A stretch of DNA of 64,000 bases from Martelella limonii (GCF_013344475.1 NZ_JABUOU010000005.1:86741-150740), one strand, 5' to 3'; shown: positions 34,509 through 44,019, numbered from the stretch's first letter. Numbers and translations: made by a program. Notes: generated from the letters alone by a model not told the origin.

Positions 34509-35863
34509 GCCGCCTTCTCCGCCTTCGGTCCCATGGAGCTTACCTGTTCGCGGCGCAGCGCCACGACATCGAGATCATCCACGAGTTCGACGTCTGACAT
34601 GCGCACGACCTGGTCGCGCTTGATCGGGTTCTTGAGCTTGACGTTGTGGGCAAGGCCGATCGGCAGTGCGTCGATCTCGCTCGAGATCGTGGCCGGGATC
34701 GCCTTGGCCCAGACCGCGTAGCCGCCTTCGCCGTCCAGCATGTCGCCGGCCTTGAATTCGCCCTTGGCGGCAGCCACGGCATCGCCGCGATACTCCTTCG
34801 AGGAGCCGGTCGGCTCGCCGCGCAGCACGGCCGAGAGGACCGACACGGAGGTTTCCAGACCGATCAGGTGGAAGGGGCGCCACATCGAGCCATACCAGCC
34901 GGACTTGTCCGTCAGGAGGCCGTATTGCTTGAAGCAGTCACGGGTATATTCGTCCGGCGCCTTGAAGGTGACGAACATGCCGTAACGGATATTGTTGAGC
35001 ACCTCGCGGCCATCGGGCTCCTGGCTGGCAGCGATATCGACGAGGCCCGACTTCGGCATCCGTCCGCCTTCGGACGCCGGCTTGAAGACCGAAGCAAGGT
35101 CCTGAAGGCCGGAGGGATAGAAGGCCAGACCGTCATCCGGGCAATCGAGGCCAGTGCCGTTGGCGACTGCCGCCATTTCGATGGCGGCCTTGGTGCCATC
35201 CGTAAACGAGTTGTACATCTTGGGATTGAAATCGCCCTTTGCCACCTCTTCCTCGGTCCAGCCGAAAAAGCCCCAGACGGTATCCGGCGTCGAATAGCGG
35301 TAGCGCGGCTCGAAATTCATGCCCTTGCCGGCTGAGATCAGGTCGAAGCCGCAGGAGCGGACCCAGTCGACCAGTTCGCAGATAAAGGCCGGCTGATCGC
35401 CGTAGGCCATGGAATAGACGAGCCCCTTGGCGCGCGCCTTGGCCGCCAGGATCGGGCCACACATGACATCGGCTTCAACATTGACCATGACGATATGCTT
35501 CATCCCGTCGATTGCCTGCAGTGCATGCCGGGTGCCGGCGATCGGATGGCCGGTCGCCTCGATGATGCACTCGATGCCCTCGAAGGCGCAGAGATCGGCC
35601 GCGCTTTCGGTGACGAAGGTCTTTCCGGTGTCCATCGCGTCGGACAGCGAGGTGGCGTCATATTCCTCGTCTTGCCAGCCGGTGCGCTTCAGCGAGGCGC
35701 GCGCCTTGCCGGCGTCCAGATCCGCAACGCCGACGATGTGATAGCCGGCGATCTTGCGCGCCTGGGCGAGAACCATGGAGCCGAACTTGCCTGCTCCGAT
35801 CAGGCCGACGCGGATGGGGCGGCCTTCGGCATGGCGCGCTGCGAGCATCGATGAGAGATTCAT
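34505..35863 (-). CDS. SAF-domain NAD(P)-dependent oxidoreductase (homoserine dehydrogenase-like)
   Basis: 452 aa. N-terminal Rossmann fold with GLIGAGKFGSM (residues ~20-30). A middle region resembles homoserine-dehydrogenase-like enzymes (ECIIEATGHPIAGTRHAL, VNVEADVMCGPIL). The C-terminal ~100 residues have the SAF-domain look (IPATISSEIDALPIGLAHNV). Proteins of this kind are often mislabelled as flagellar FlgA because of the SAF domain. It is the first enzyme gene of the minus-strand cluster and likely oxidises a branched or sugar-acid intermediate. Substrate not known. Confidence 0.8.
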   Translation of the reverse strand: MNLSSMLAARHAEGRPIRVGLIGAGKFGSMVLAQARKIAGYHIVGVADLDAGKARASLKRTGWQDEEYDATSLSDAMDTGKTFVTESAADLCAFEGIECIIEATGHPIAGTRHALQAIDGMKHIVMVNVEADVMCGPILAAKARAKGLVYSMAYGDQPAFICELVDWVRSCGFDLISAGKGMNFEPRYRYSTPDTVWGFFGWTEEEVAKGDFNPKMYNSFTDGTKAAIEMAAVANGTGLDCPDDGLAFYPSGLQDLASVFKPASEGGRMPKSGLVDIAASQEPDGREVLNNIRYGMFVTFKAPDEYTRDCFKQYGLLTDKSGWYGSMWRPFHLIGLETSVSVLSAVLRGEPTGSSKEYRGDAVAAAKGEFKAGDMLDGEGGYAVWAKAIPATISSEIDALPIGLAHNVKLKNPIKRDQVVRMSDVELVDDLDVVALRREQVSSMGPKAEKAA

Positions 35864-36076
35864 GTGGAGCTACTCCGTATTGCGACCGTCTGGTCGGAAA
35901 TCCATTTTCCACTGAGGAGAATGCCGACGGTCACTGCGGCGGCAGCACAGGCTGCACGCCGCGAACGGTATCCGGTGCTCCTCCCAGCACGCCGGCGCTC
36001 AAGGCCGGGCAAGACCATCATCGGGCACAGGTAACTGCAGTAAAATTTACTTTTTCTGCTCGATTATGTAGCTGAG

Positions 36077-36979
36077 CTAATCGATGAGAGAGCGGTCTTC
36101 GTTGTACCAGACCTGTGCTTCGCGCCTGATCCATTCCAGGAAGCGTTTGACGCGGGTGCGCCGCAGATGCGTGTAGGGGCAGACGATCCACTGCGTGGTG
36201 ATCCGCATCACGGGCGGTTCGGCGACGGCGACGACCAGCCGGCCATCCTTGAGTTCCTGTTCCATCATCAGATTGCTCTCAAGCGCCATCCCCATGCCCA
36301 GCACGGCCGCATCGACAACCATGTGCGAGCGATCGAAATAAAGGCGCTTGATCGGCACGTCGTCGATGATCCCCTGATGGGCAAACCAGGACTTCCATTG
36401 GATCTGCGCCTTCACGGAGTGGATCAGCCTGTGCTTCAGAAGGTCGGCCGCGGTTAGGGAATGTTCCCGGGCAAGGGTGGGCGCGCATACGGGCAAGAAC
36501 CGCTCCTCGACGAGCTCTTCGACATGCAGGCCCGGCCACCGTCCGGCACCATGGCGAATTTCCACATCCACCAGATCACGATTGAAATCCGTCGGTTCAT
36601 TGGAACCGTCGAGCCGCACGTCGATATCCGGATTGGTTTCGAAAAACCGGGGCAAACGGGGCAATATCCACTTCGTTGAAACTGTGGGAGTCGCCCTGAT
36701 GGTGAGAAGCGTCGTTGGTTTGCTGCCGCGAATGATCTCCGTCGAACGGATGATTTCTTCGACATGCTGCGAGATGAGATCGAAGTAGCGCTCCCCGTCT
36801 TCCGTCAGCTTCACCTTGCGGCCGACCTTGGCCACCAGCGTCATGCCGAGCTGTTCTTCCAGAACCCGGACCTGCTGGCTCACGGCTGAGGCGGTGACGT
36901 TCAGATGCTCCGCCGCCGCGCTCACCGAATTGAGGGCTGCGACATGATAGAATACCGAAATGGAACGGAATGGAGTCAT
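36077..36979 (-). CDS. LysR family regulator (GcvA-like)
   Basis: 300 aa. The N-terminal winged HTH (~1-62) has AALNSVSAAAEHLNVTASAV and QQVRVLEEQLGM; the C-terminal part is the LysR effector domain. It lies upstream of, and on the same strand as, the SAF oxidoreductase/ABM/dehydrogenase/TRAP genes with a 213-bp gap, so it is their probable regulator. A site T-N11-A could not be fixed with confidence. Confidence 0.85.
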   Translation of the reverse strand: MTPFRSISVFYHVAALNSVSAAAEHLNVTASAVSQQVRVLEEQLGMTLVAKVGRKVKLTEDGERYFDLISQHVEEIIRSTEIIRGSKPTTLLTIRATPTVSTKWILPRLPRFFETNPDIDVRLDGSNEPTDFNRDLVDVEIRHGAGRWPGLHVEELVEERFLPVCAPTLAREHSLTAADLLKHRLIHSVKAQIQWKSWFAHQGIIDDVPIKRLYFDRSHMVVDAAVLGMGMALESNLMMEQELKDGRLVVAVAEPPVMRITTQWIVCPYTHLRRTRVKRFLEWIRREAQVWYNEDRSLID

Positions 36980-37647
36980 CGTGTTCTGGCCTCAACGATC
37001 CTGCTCATGCAGACCCCGGCGGTTCCCAACCCCTCTGACGCCTGCAGTTGTTGATCCTTCCTGCCCGAGAACCATGCAGCGATGCAATCGTAACAAGTTA
37101 GAAATTGAGTGAGGCTTCGAAAGCAGCGATGCTGGAAAACGTGCGTGTCAACGGCCGCGTAGAAACCGGCCACGGGCGAACTAAAAGTCGGCTGCGTTGG
37201 GCGCAGCCATGAGACCTGGGGGAGGGCGTGGCCCTATGGCCCCAGAACAAGACCGGTTCAAAATTCTGCGCTAGGCTAGAACGAATGGAGAATCGAACCG
37301 TTGGCTACCCTTTTGCGCGATGTCGCCCGCCATATTGTGGTGAATGTTTTTCCTTCGGTTGTACCCAATCCCAGCGTTCGTCGCCCGTGTCGACCTCGGC
37401 GGGCGCCGGAAGTCTCATGGCATGGGTGATGACCTCGAACTGCTTGCGCCGTTCGGCAGGCGTTGCTCCCGGCTTCAGCGAGCGATTCCGGCCTATCCCG
37501 GATCTACGATCGAGACCTGGCCCGGCCCTCGATGCAATTTATATTCCATAATATTGACTTCATGAAATAAAAAAATCATCCTTCGATCCTGGGACATCTT
37601 CACTACAATCTGCAATCAATGCGCCTCAGGGCGCGGGAGGCTCGCGC
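36980..37647. other. long intergenic region with a decayed ORF
   Basis: 668 bp. A perfect 7-bp hairpin GGCTGCG (37190-37196) / CGCAGCC (37202-37208) lies in its left third. A protein-like minus-strand frame without a start codon fills 37305-37540 (separate entry). The right end carries the promoter and GGGAGG ribosome-binding site of the Gfo/Idh/MocA gene. Confidence 0.4.
37305..37540 (-). pseudogene. unrecognised decayed ORF
   Basis: On the minus strand the frame ending at the TAG 37305-37307 is open for about 75 codons and reads protein-like (SLKPGATPAERRKQFEVIT, then AMRLPAPAEVDTGDERWDW). It has no start codon before an upstream stop. It probably is the 3' remnant of a lost gene; I do not recognise the family. 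Confidence 0.35.
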
Positions 37648-38769
37648 ATGTCGTCTATCGGTATTGGCCTGATCGGAACCGGCTATATGGGGAAATGCCA
37701 CGCGCTGGCATGGAATGCCGTCGGCCCGACCTTTGGCGATGGCCCGCAGGTTCGCCTTGTGCATCTTGCAGAAGTCGACCAGCAGCTTGCGCGCGACAAG
37801 GCCCGCGCGTTCGGCTTCGAGAAGGCGACGGGGAACTGGCGCGATCTGATCGCGGACCCGGAGGTGGACGTGATATCGATTGCCGCGCCGAACGCGTTCC
37901 ATCCGGAAATGGCGATCGAGGCGCTCCACGCCGGCAAGCACATCTGGTGCGAAAAGCCGATGGCGCCGAAATTTAAGGATGCGCTGAAGATGCGCGAAGC
38001 AGCCCGCAGCGCCGGCCGCACCGCTGTCCTTGGCTACAACTATATCCAGAACCCGATGATCCGGGAGATCGCGAACCTCCTCGATGAGGGCGCCATCGGA
38101 GAGGTCAACCACATCCGCATCGAGATGGACGAGGATTTCATGGCCGATCCGGACCAGTTCTTCTACTGGAAGAGCGAGGCAAGTTCCGGCTATGGGGCGC
38201 TCGACGATTTCGCGGTGCATCCGCTGTCGCTGATCCGGGTGCTGTTCGGGCGCCTTGCAAGCGTCACCACCGACATGGCGAAACCCTATGCCGAGCGTCC
38301 GTTGAAGACCGGCGGCAAGCGCGCCGTCGAAACCCATGATATCGCCAGCGTGCTGTTTCGCATGGAAAGCGGCGCTTCCGGCGTGCTGATGGCCAATCGC
38401 GCCGCCTGGGGGCGCAAGGGCCGGATCGCGATCCAGATCTTCGGCTCAGCCGGTTCGATTGCCTATGATCAGGAGCGGATGAACGAGGTTGAGCTCTACC
38501 GCGCCAACGGCCCGGCCCGTGAGGCCGGCTATACCCGCATTCTCGCCGGCCCGGCGCACCCGCCCTATGACAGTTTCATTCCCGCTCCGGGGCACGGACT
38601 TGGCTTCAACGACCTCAAGGTCATCGAGTGCCACCACCTGATCGCCGCCATCGAAGGACGGGACGCTCATGTGATCGATTTCGAGAAAGGTGTCGAGATC
38701 GAACGCGCGGTCCACGCCATGGCCGCAGCCCATGAGCGGCGCGGCTGGGTGGACATCGACTATGACTGA
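37648..38769 (+). CDS. Gfo/Idh/MocA family NAD(P)-dependent dehydrogenase
   Basis: 373 aa with GGGAGG before the ATG. Rossmann motif GLIGTGYMG (~7-15), then the family signature CEKPMAPK (~97-104) whose lysine is catalytic, and GYNYIQNP. The C-terminal sheet domain runs from ~130 (SSGYGALDDFAVHPLSLIRVL holds the conserved D...H pair). Enzymes of this family oxidise or reduce sugars and inositols. It stands alone between two regulator-transporter cassettes; LysR (38815-39759) is convergent. Substrate unknown. Confidence 0.88.
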   Translation: MSSIGIGLIGTGYMGKCHALAWNAVGPTFGDGPQVRLVHLAEVDQQLARDKARAFGFEKATGNWRDLIADPEVDVISIAAPNAFHPEMAIEALHAGKHIWCEKPMAPKFKDALKMREAARSAGRTAVLGYNYIQNPMIREIANLLDEGAIGEVNHIRIEMDEDFMADPDQFFYWKSEASSGYGALDDFAVHPLSLIRVLFGRLASVTTDMAKPYAERPLKTGGKRAVETHDIASVLFRMESGASGVLMANRAAWGRKGRIAIQIFGSAGSIAYDQERMNEVELYRANGPAREAGYTRILAGPAHPPYDSFIPAPGHGLGFNDLKVIECHHLIAAIEGRDAHVIDFEKGVEIERAVHAMAAAHERRGWVDIDYD

Positions 38770-38814
38770 GGCGCTGTGAGACTGCGATGGTTGACCCCGA
38801 CCGTTGCCTGAGGT

Positions 38815-39759
38815 TCAGTTTTGGCGCGACGTCGGCCATTGTTCCGTGCCGGCGATCTCGCTCACCAGTGTCTCGATCGACGCGATAATCCTGCCGAAGA
38901 CCTGCTCGGCTTTCTTGCGCCGGTGATAGCTGAGGCAGACGGTGCGGATGTAGTCCGGCGACAGCGAAACCGCACGCACGCGCCCGGCTGCCAGTTCCTC
39001 AACGAAGGCGCTGCGGGCAAAGACGCCATAACCTTCCCCCGAACTCACCAGCCGCACCAGCTGATGTCCGGCGTCGATTTCGAACCGGACATTCATCGTC
39101 CTGCCGAGCGCCTCCATCCTCTGCTCGAGATTGCTGCGCAGCGAGTGCCGGCTGGAGGTGACGATGAGCGGCAGGTCTGCAAGGCGGGTGAATGGGAAGG
39201 GATCGGGAATATCGTTCATGGCATCGGCAGCGCCGATCAGGACCATTTCCTCCTTCAGCAACGGCTGGCTGATGACGGCCTCCGTGTCGCTTTCCCTGAA
39301 GGTTATGGCGATGTCCAGATCGCCGGTCGAGATCCAGTCATGAAGATAGCCGGACATGGCTTCCACCAGCCGGAGCGAGATTTTCGGATACTGCTCCGTC
39401 AGCCGCCGCAGCAAGGGCCGCGTCAGAACCGCGGCCGTCGTTGGTGGCAGGCCGATCGAAATCTCACCCGCAGGCTCCTCGGCGATCTGCTTCAACTCGC
39501 TTCTGAGCGAGCCGAGAATGCCGAAGACCTCATAGACCTGCGGCAGCAGGCCGCGGCCCGCCGGCGTCAGTGCGACGCCGCGGGCCTGCCGCTCGAACAG
39601 CGCAACGCCAAGGTCTGCCTCCAGCCGTCTTATGGAAGCCGAAAGCGCCGGTTGCGCCACGCTCAGGCGCGCGGCAGCCGCCGTGATCGATCCTTCTTCC
39701 GCGACGGCGAGGAAGCCCTGCAGGCGGTTGAGGTCAAACTGATGTGCAAGTTGTGCCAT
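38815..39759 (-). CDS. LysR family regulator
   Basis: 314 aa from ATG 39759 (a longer frame to 39798 runs into the AT-rich promoter region). HTH at ~8-65: FLAVAEEGSITAAAARLSVAQPALSASIRRLE is textbook LysR. The effector domain follows. It is divergent from the DctPQM-tautomerase-hydrolase operon with about 98 bp between start codons, so it almost certainly controls that operon in response to its substrate. Confidence 0.88.
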   Translation of the reverse strand: MAQLAHQFDLNRLQGFLAVAEEGSITAAAARLSVAQPALSASIRRLEADLGVALFERQARGVALTPAGRGLLPQVYEVFGILGSLRSELKQIAEEPAGEISIGLPPTTAAVLTRPLLRRLTEQYPKISLRLVEAMSGYLHDWISTGDLDIAITFRESDTEAVISQPLLKEEMVLIGAADAMNDIPDPFPFTRLADLPLIVTSSRHSLRSNLEQRMEALGRTMNVRFEIDAGHQLVRLVSSGEGYGVFARSAFVEELAAGRVRAVSLSPDYIRTVCLSYHRRKKAEQVFGRIIASIETLVSEIAGTEQWPTSRQN

Positions 39760-39764
39760 AAGCC

Positions 39765-39817
39765 ATATAAAAATGATTATATCGGAAGAGGCAAACACTA
39801 TTAGAGATTTGTGCCTC
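39765..39817. promoter_or_regulatory. candidate LysR regulatory region with two inverted repeats
   Basis: The LysR-dctP intergenic region holds ATATAA (39765-39770) / TTATAT (39777-39782) and GAGGCA (39788-39793) / TGCCTC (39812-39817). LysR-type regulators bind such dyads between divergent genes. A strict T-N11-A box was not found, so the exact site is open. Confidence 0.4.
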
Positions 39818-39857
39818 GCAGCGCTATCACCCTTGCCAGCATCTTGGGAGGAGCTTT

Positions 39858-40865
39858 ATGAACATGCACAAACTCATGGCCGCAACCGGTGTGGCTTTCA
39901 TGCTCGGCAGCAGCGTTTCGATGGCAGCGGACTACACGCTGTCGGTCACGCTCGACACCAGCCCGCAGCATGTCCGGAACGTCTGGCTGAAGGACTTCGC
40001 CAAGGCCGTTGGAGAGAAGTCCGATGGGCGTCTGGAGATCGAGATCTTCGAGGCAGGGTCCAAGTACAAGGACAGCGAAGCGGCCGCGGCGGTGGCGCAG
40101 GGCGCAATCGATATTGCGATCCCGCAGTACCAACTGATTTCCCGTTTCGTGCCGGAAGCCGATTTCGAACAATTGCCGATGTTTTACGGCATGGGTCGCG
40201 AAGAGATCTACGCGATCGTCGACGGCGAAGTTGGCAAGGATCTGAATGGCCGGATCGAGGACAAGCTTCGCGTGAAGGTTCTGGGGCGCCCGATCGACCT
40301 CGGCTTCGGCACGGTCTTCTCCACCGATGTGGAGCTGAAGGAGCCCTCCGATCTGGCGGGGCTGAAAGTGCGCGTGCCGGGCGGACCGGCAACGGTCGAA
40401 CGCTACGAAATCATGGGATCGGTTCCGGTCCAGATCTCCTGGCCCGATGTCCCTCAGGCGCTCCAGACGGGCACCATCTCGTCACTGTGGACGACGCAGG
40501 AATCGCTTGCGTCCTCGAAGCTCTGGGATGCCGGTGTCAAATACGGCATGGAAGACCGGCAGGCGATCGTCCAGTATGTCCCGCTCATCAACCAGCGCAG
40601 CTTCGACAAACTGCCTGAAGATCTTCAGAACCTGCTGTCGGCGACATGGGACGAGATGGTTGACGGTGAGAGGGATTTCGCCGCGCAGCGTCAGCAGGAC
40701 GCCCGTGCGCTGAATGCGGAAAACGGCATCGTCACCTCCGATCCCAGCCCGGAAGCGCTCGCCGCAATGCGGCAGAAGCTTGTCGCCGCGCAGCCGGCGC
40801 TTGTCGAAGAGCTGGGCATGAACCCGGAATTCGTCGCCAAGCTCACGGCTGCGGCCGGTCAGTAG
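39858..40865 (+). CDS. TRAP transporter solute-binding protein, DctP type (second system)
   Basis: 335 aa, GGGAGGAG before the ATG. Signal peptide cleaved near SMA-ADY (~residue 24). Family segments: EIFEAGSKYKDSEAAAAVAQ, GLKVRVPGGPATVERYEIMG (the conserved arginine region) and WTTQESLASSKLWDAG. It is the first gene of a five-gene plus-strand operon (DctP, Q, M, tautomerase-like, alpha/beta hydrolase) facing a LysR gene. It is not close in sequence to the DctP at 32235-33263, so the substrate differs. Confidence 0.88.
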   Translation: MNMHKLMAATGVAFMLGSSVSMAADYTLSVTLDTSPQHVRNVWLKDFAKAVGEKSDGRLEIEIFEAGSKYKDSEAAAAVAQGAIDIAIPQYQLISRFVPEADFEQLPMFYGMGREEIYAIVDGEVGKDLNGRIEDKLRVKVLGRPIDLGFGTVFSTDVELKEPSDLAGLKVRVPGGPATVERYEIMGSVPVQISWPDVPQALQTGTISSLWTTQESLASSKLWDAGVKYGMEDRQAIVQYVPLINQRSFDKLPEDLQNLLSATWDEMVDGERDFAAQRQQDARALNAENGIVTSDPSPEALAAMRQKLVAAQPALVEELGMNPEFVAKLTAAAGQ

Positions 40866-40896
40866 AACCGCGCTCGCGCATCGGTGGACCTCTGAA

Positions 40897-41370
40897 ATGA
40901 AACAGTACCTTGTCGGTCTGGAGACCGCCGTCACGGGTCTCCTCGCTCTTGCAGCAGCGCTCCTGACCGTCAGCGAGTCGGTTTTGCGCTACGTCGCCCC
41001 GGCCCGTCTTCCGGACTGGGGTGCCGAAGTCACGATCTATCTCGTGGGCTGGGCCGTCATGCTGAGCGCCAGCCGGCTGATCCGGGAGCGCATGCATGTG
41101 AGCGTGGAGATGCTGACGGACCAGCTTCCGGGCGGACCGCGCAAGCTGTTTCAGATCCTGGTCTGCCTCTTCGGGGTTGTGGTTTCCGGCATCATCGTCT
41201 GGGCCGGCTGGCAGATGGTCGATTTCGCCCTGATGCTTGGCGAGCGGTCGGATTCATCCATCAGGTTTCCGATGTGGATCTATTACAGCGCCATCCCCGT
41301 GGGCTTCGCCCTCTGCGCGGCAACCTATCTGTGGCAGCTCGTGGCGCTGCTCGCCGGCCGGGAGGTCTGA
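40897..41370 (+). CDS. TRAP transporter small permease, DctQ type (second system)
   Basis: 157 aa with four membrane helices. The loop VGWAVMLSASRLIRERMHVS carries the DctQ-like W...SA..IRER.H pattern. It lies 31 bp after dctP and 3 bp before dctM. The ribosome-binding site is weak, suggesting reliance on coupling. Confidence 0.85.
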   Translation: MKQYLVGLETAVTGLLALAAALLTVSESVLRYVAPARLPDWGAEVTIYLVGWAVMLSASRLIRERMHVSVEMLTDQLPGGPRKLFQILVCLFGVVVSGIIVWAGWQMVDFALMLGERSDSSIRFPMWIYYSAIPVGFALCAATYLWQLVALLAGREV

Positions 41371-41373
41371 TCC

Positions 41374-42657
41374 ATGCTTCTGACAGCCGTTCTGGTCCTG
41401 TTTTTCGTCCTGCTGCTTGCGGGCATTCCGATCTACCTGGTTCTCTCCGGCCTTGCCACCTTGGTCTGGCTGGTGGAGGGCGATCCACTGGTCTCCCTTG
41501 GCCAGCAATATGCCAATCATCTGAACTCCTACACGCTGGTCGCGATCCCGCTTTTCGTGATCGCGGCGACGTTCATGCAGCGCGGCGGCGTGGCCGGCGC
41601 GCTGATCGACATGGCATCGGCATGGGTCGGCCGCACACGCGGTGCACTTGGCATCGTCTGCATTCTCGCGACCGCAGTTTTCGCGGCCATTTCCGGCTCG
41701 TCGGTGGCCACGGCGCTCGCCATCGGCGCGGTCCTGATCCCCGCCATGCGCGAACGGGGCTATCCGATCAGCTTTGCCACCGGCACCATCGGCGCAGGCG
41801 GTACGCTCGGCATCCTGATCCCGCCCTCGCTTGCGATGCTCATCTACGGCATCATCGTCGATGAATCCGTGCCGCGCCTTTTTCTTGCGGGCGTCGTTCC
41901 CGGGCTGATCCAGGCCGCGCTGCTGATGGTCTATGTGCGCTATTATGCGGTGCGCCACGATCTTCCGGTCGAGGAGAAGCTCGACCGCAAACAGTTTGTC
42001 CGCGCCAACCTGCGCGCCTTGCCCGCCATGCTCGTGCCGGTGATCATTCTCGGCGGCATCTATTCCGGGCTCGTAACGATCTCGGAAGCGGCGGGTCTTT
42101 CCGCCGTGGTGGCGTTGCTGGTCAGCCTGCTGTTTTATCGCGACATCACCCTGCGCGACGTGTTGCCGATCCTTGCAAGCGGCGTGCGGCAGACCGGCGT
42201 CATCATCTTCATCGTTCTCGGTGCCCTGACATTTGCCCACTGGCTCACCGGCGCCGGTGTCACCAGGCTCCTCGTCGGCGCGGTCGAAGACATGCAGCTG
42301 TCGGCCTGGCAGTTCCTGATCGTCGCCAATCTCATCATGTTCATTCTCGGCATGTTTCTGGAGGTGATATCGGTCATCCTGATCTTCGTGCCGCTGATCG
42401 TGCCGGTGATCATCCAGCTCGGGATCAACCCGATCCATTTCGGCGTGATCCTGGTCGTCAACATGGAGATCGCCCTGCTCACGCCGCCGGTCGGGATGAA
42501 CCTGTTTGTCCTGAAATCCGTTGCCGATACCGGGATCGACAAGGTGATCAAGGGGATGGTCCCCTATATCGGCCTGATGCTCGTTCTCCTCGCATTCATC
42601 ACCTTCGTTCCCGCCGTCTCGACATGGCTGCCGGACCTCGTGTTCGGCGCACGATAG
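41374..42657 (+). CDS. TRAP transporter large permease, DctM type (second system)
   Basis: 427 aa, GGGAGG before the ATG. About twelve membrane helices with AIPLFVIAATFMQRGG, FAAISGSSVATALAIG, LGILIPPSLAMLIYG and LLTPPVGMNLFVL, all DctM hallmarks. Intact. It forms the sodium-coupled import channel with the preceding DctQ. Confidence 0.9.
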   Translation: MLLTAVLVLFFVLLLAGIPIYLVLSGLATLVWLVEGDPLVSLGQQYANHLNSYTLVAIPLFVIAATFMQRGGVAGALIDMASAWVGRTRGALGIVCILATAVFAAISGSSVATALAIGAVLIPAMRERGYPISFATGTIGAGGTLGILIPPSLAMLIYGIIVDESVPRLFLAGVVPGLIQAALLMVYVRYYAVRHDLPVEEKLDRKQFVRANLRALPAMLVPVIILGGIYSGLVTISEAAGLSAVVALLVSLLFYRDITLRDVLPILASGVRQTGVIIFIVLGALTFAHWLTGAGVTRLLVGAVEDMQLSAWQFLIVANLIMFILGMFLEVISVILIFVPLIVPVIIQLGINPIHFGVILVVNMEIALLTPPVGMNLFVLKSVADTGIDKVIKGMVPYIGLMLVLLAFITFVPAVSTWLPDLVFGAR

Positions 42658-42666
42658 GAGAATCGC

Positions 42667-43014
42667 ATGCCCATTGCCCAGATCATCGTTTCAGAGCCGC
42701 TCGTCCCGGTCGTTCGCCAGCGCGCTGACGCGCTGACGGCGGAGGTGGTCCGGATCTTGACCGCAGACCTGTTCGCCAGTCCTGACCTCGTTCAGGTGGT
42801 GCTGACGTCGGCGATTGCGCCCGCTTTCGGCAAGGATGTGCTTTGCCAGGTGTTCCATCGCGCGACCGACGCGAGAACGTCGCAGGTCCGCGCGGATGCA
42901 GCGAAGGCCTTGCGCCTTGCGCTTGAACGTCTCACCGGAGGCAGCGTCCGGGTTCGTCTGATGGCGCTTGAGCCCGCCATCATCGCAGCGTCAGACACGC
43001 AAGGAACACTCTGA
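42667..43014 (+). CDS. tautomerase-superfamily-like protein
   Basis: 115 aa, AGGAG before the ATG. It begins MPIAQIIVSE, placing a proline directly after the start methionine as in 4-oxalocrotonate tautomerase/CHMI/MIF proteins, where processed Pro1 is the catalytic base. The size fits the CHMI/MIF-like subgroup. Sequence beyond the N-terminus gives no clear signature, so the call is moderate. Its place between a TRAP importer and an alpha/beta hydrolase suggests keto-enol isomerisation during degradation of an aromatic or lactone compound. Confidence 0.55.
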   Translation: MPIAQIIVSEPLVPVVRQRADALTAEVVRILTADLFASPDLVQVVLTSAIAPAFGKDVLCQVFHRATDARTSQVRADAAKALRLALERLTGGSVRVRLMALEPAIIAASDTQGTL

Positions 43015-44019
43015 ATGCTTTCCGATATCGCGCTTCGTGACATCCTGTCCTTCCACGTCGGCGGCGAACTGGTCGAGTTGCGGGACCAGGCCGTGCAACA
43101 CGTGAAGGTCTCTCCGGACGCAGAGGCACGCGTGGTCGATCTCAACGGTCACTACGTGAACGGTCAGATCTATGCGCAGCACTTTCGCCTGTCCCGGCCC
43201 GCCGCCGCGTTTCCCGTGCTGTTCTGGCATGGCGGGGCGATGACGGGCGTTACCTGGGAAACCACGCCAGACCAACGCCCCGGCTGGTCTTCGATTTTCC
43301 TGCGCTCGGGCTATGATGTCGTCGTTTCTGATGCGGTCGAGCGCGGGCGTGCGTCCTGGTCGCCCTGGCCGCATATCTATGACAGTCCGCCGCTGTTCCG
43401 CACCATGGAAGATGCCTGGCATCTGTTCCGGATTGGCCCGAAAGCGGGCTTCCACCAGGACCCGGCGCTGCGGCGCGCGTTCGACCACCAGCGCTTTCCG
43501 GTCAACGCCTTCGACCAGCTCTGCGCCCAGTTCGTGCCGCGATGGACGACGAATACCGCGCTTTCGGTTGCGGCCTACCTGAAGCTCGTCGCGCGTTTCG
43601 ACAAGGTCATCATCGTCGCACACTCACAGGGCGGATGGTTTGCGCAGCGCATCGCCGCCGCAATTCCCGAAAAGATCGCGGCGGTGGTCCTGATCGAGCC
43701 TGCCGGAGCGCCGGCGATGGAGAAGATGGCGATCGAGGCTGCCGCCCGGGTTCCGCATCTTTATGTCTGGGGCGACCACTGCGACGACAACGCGGCCTGG
43801 ATTCCCTACAAGTCGGATGCGGTCGCGCAGGCCGAGCGGCTCATCCGCGCTGGCGGAACCGCAGACATCATCGATCTGCCCACGCTCGGCATTCGCGGCA
43901 ATTCCCACATGCCGATGATGGACGACAATTCGCACGAGATTGCCGGCATGGTTCTTGACTGGCTTGCCCGTCAAAATCGCGTCGAAACCGCTCATGAAGG
44001 GGATCGCGCTACGGTTTAG
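43015..44019 (+). CDS. alpha/beta hydrolase (esterase/lactonase-like)
   Basis: 334 aa, starting directly after the tautomerase stop with AAGGA upstream. Oxyanion-region HGGAM (~72-76), nucleophile S204 in AHSQGG, probable acid D254 in VWGDHCDD and base H298 in GNSHMP. No signal peptide, so cytoplasmic. It is the last gene of the LysR-controlled TRAP operon; likely hydrolyses an imported ester or lactone. Specificity unknown. Confidence 0.82.
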   Translation: MLSDIALRDILSFHVGGELVELRDQAVQHVKVSPDAEARVVDLNGHYVNGQIYAQHFRLSRPAAAFPVLFWHGGAMTGVTWETTPDQRPGWSSIFLRSGYDVVVSDAVERGRASWSPWPHIYDSPPLFRTMEDAWHLFRIGPKAGFHQDPALRRAFDHQRFPVNAFDQLCAQFVPRWTTNTALSVAAYLKLVARFDKVIIVAHSQGGWFAQRIAAAIPEKIAAVVLIEPAGAPAMEKMAIEAAARVPHLYVWGDHCDDNAAWIPYKSDAVAQAERLIRAGGTADIIDLPTLGIRGNSHMPMMDDNSHEIAGMVLDWLARQNRVETAHEGDRATV

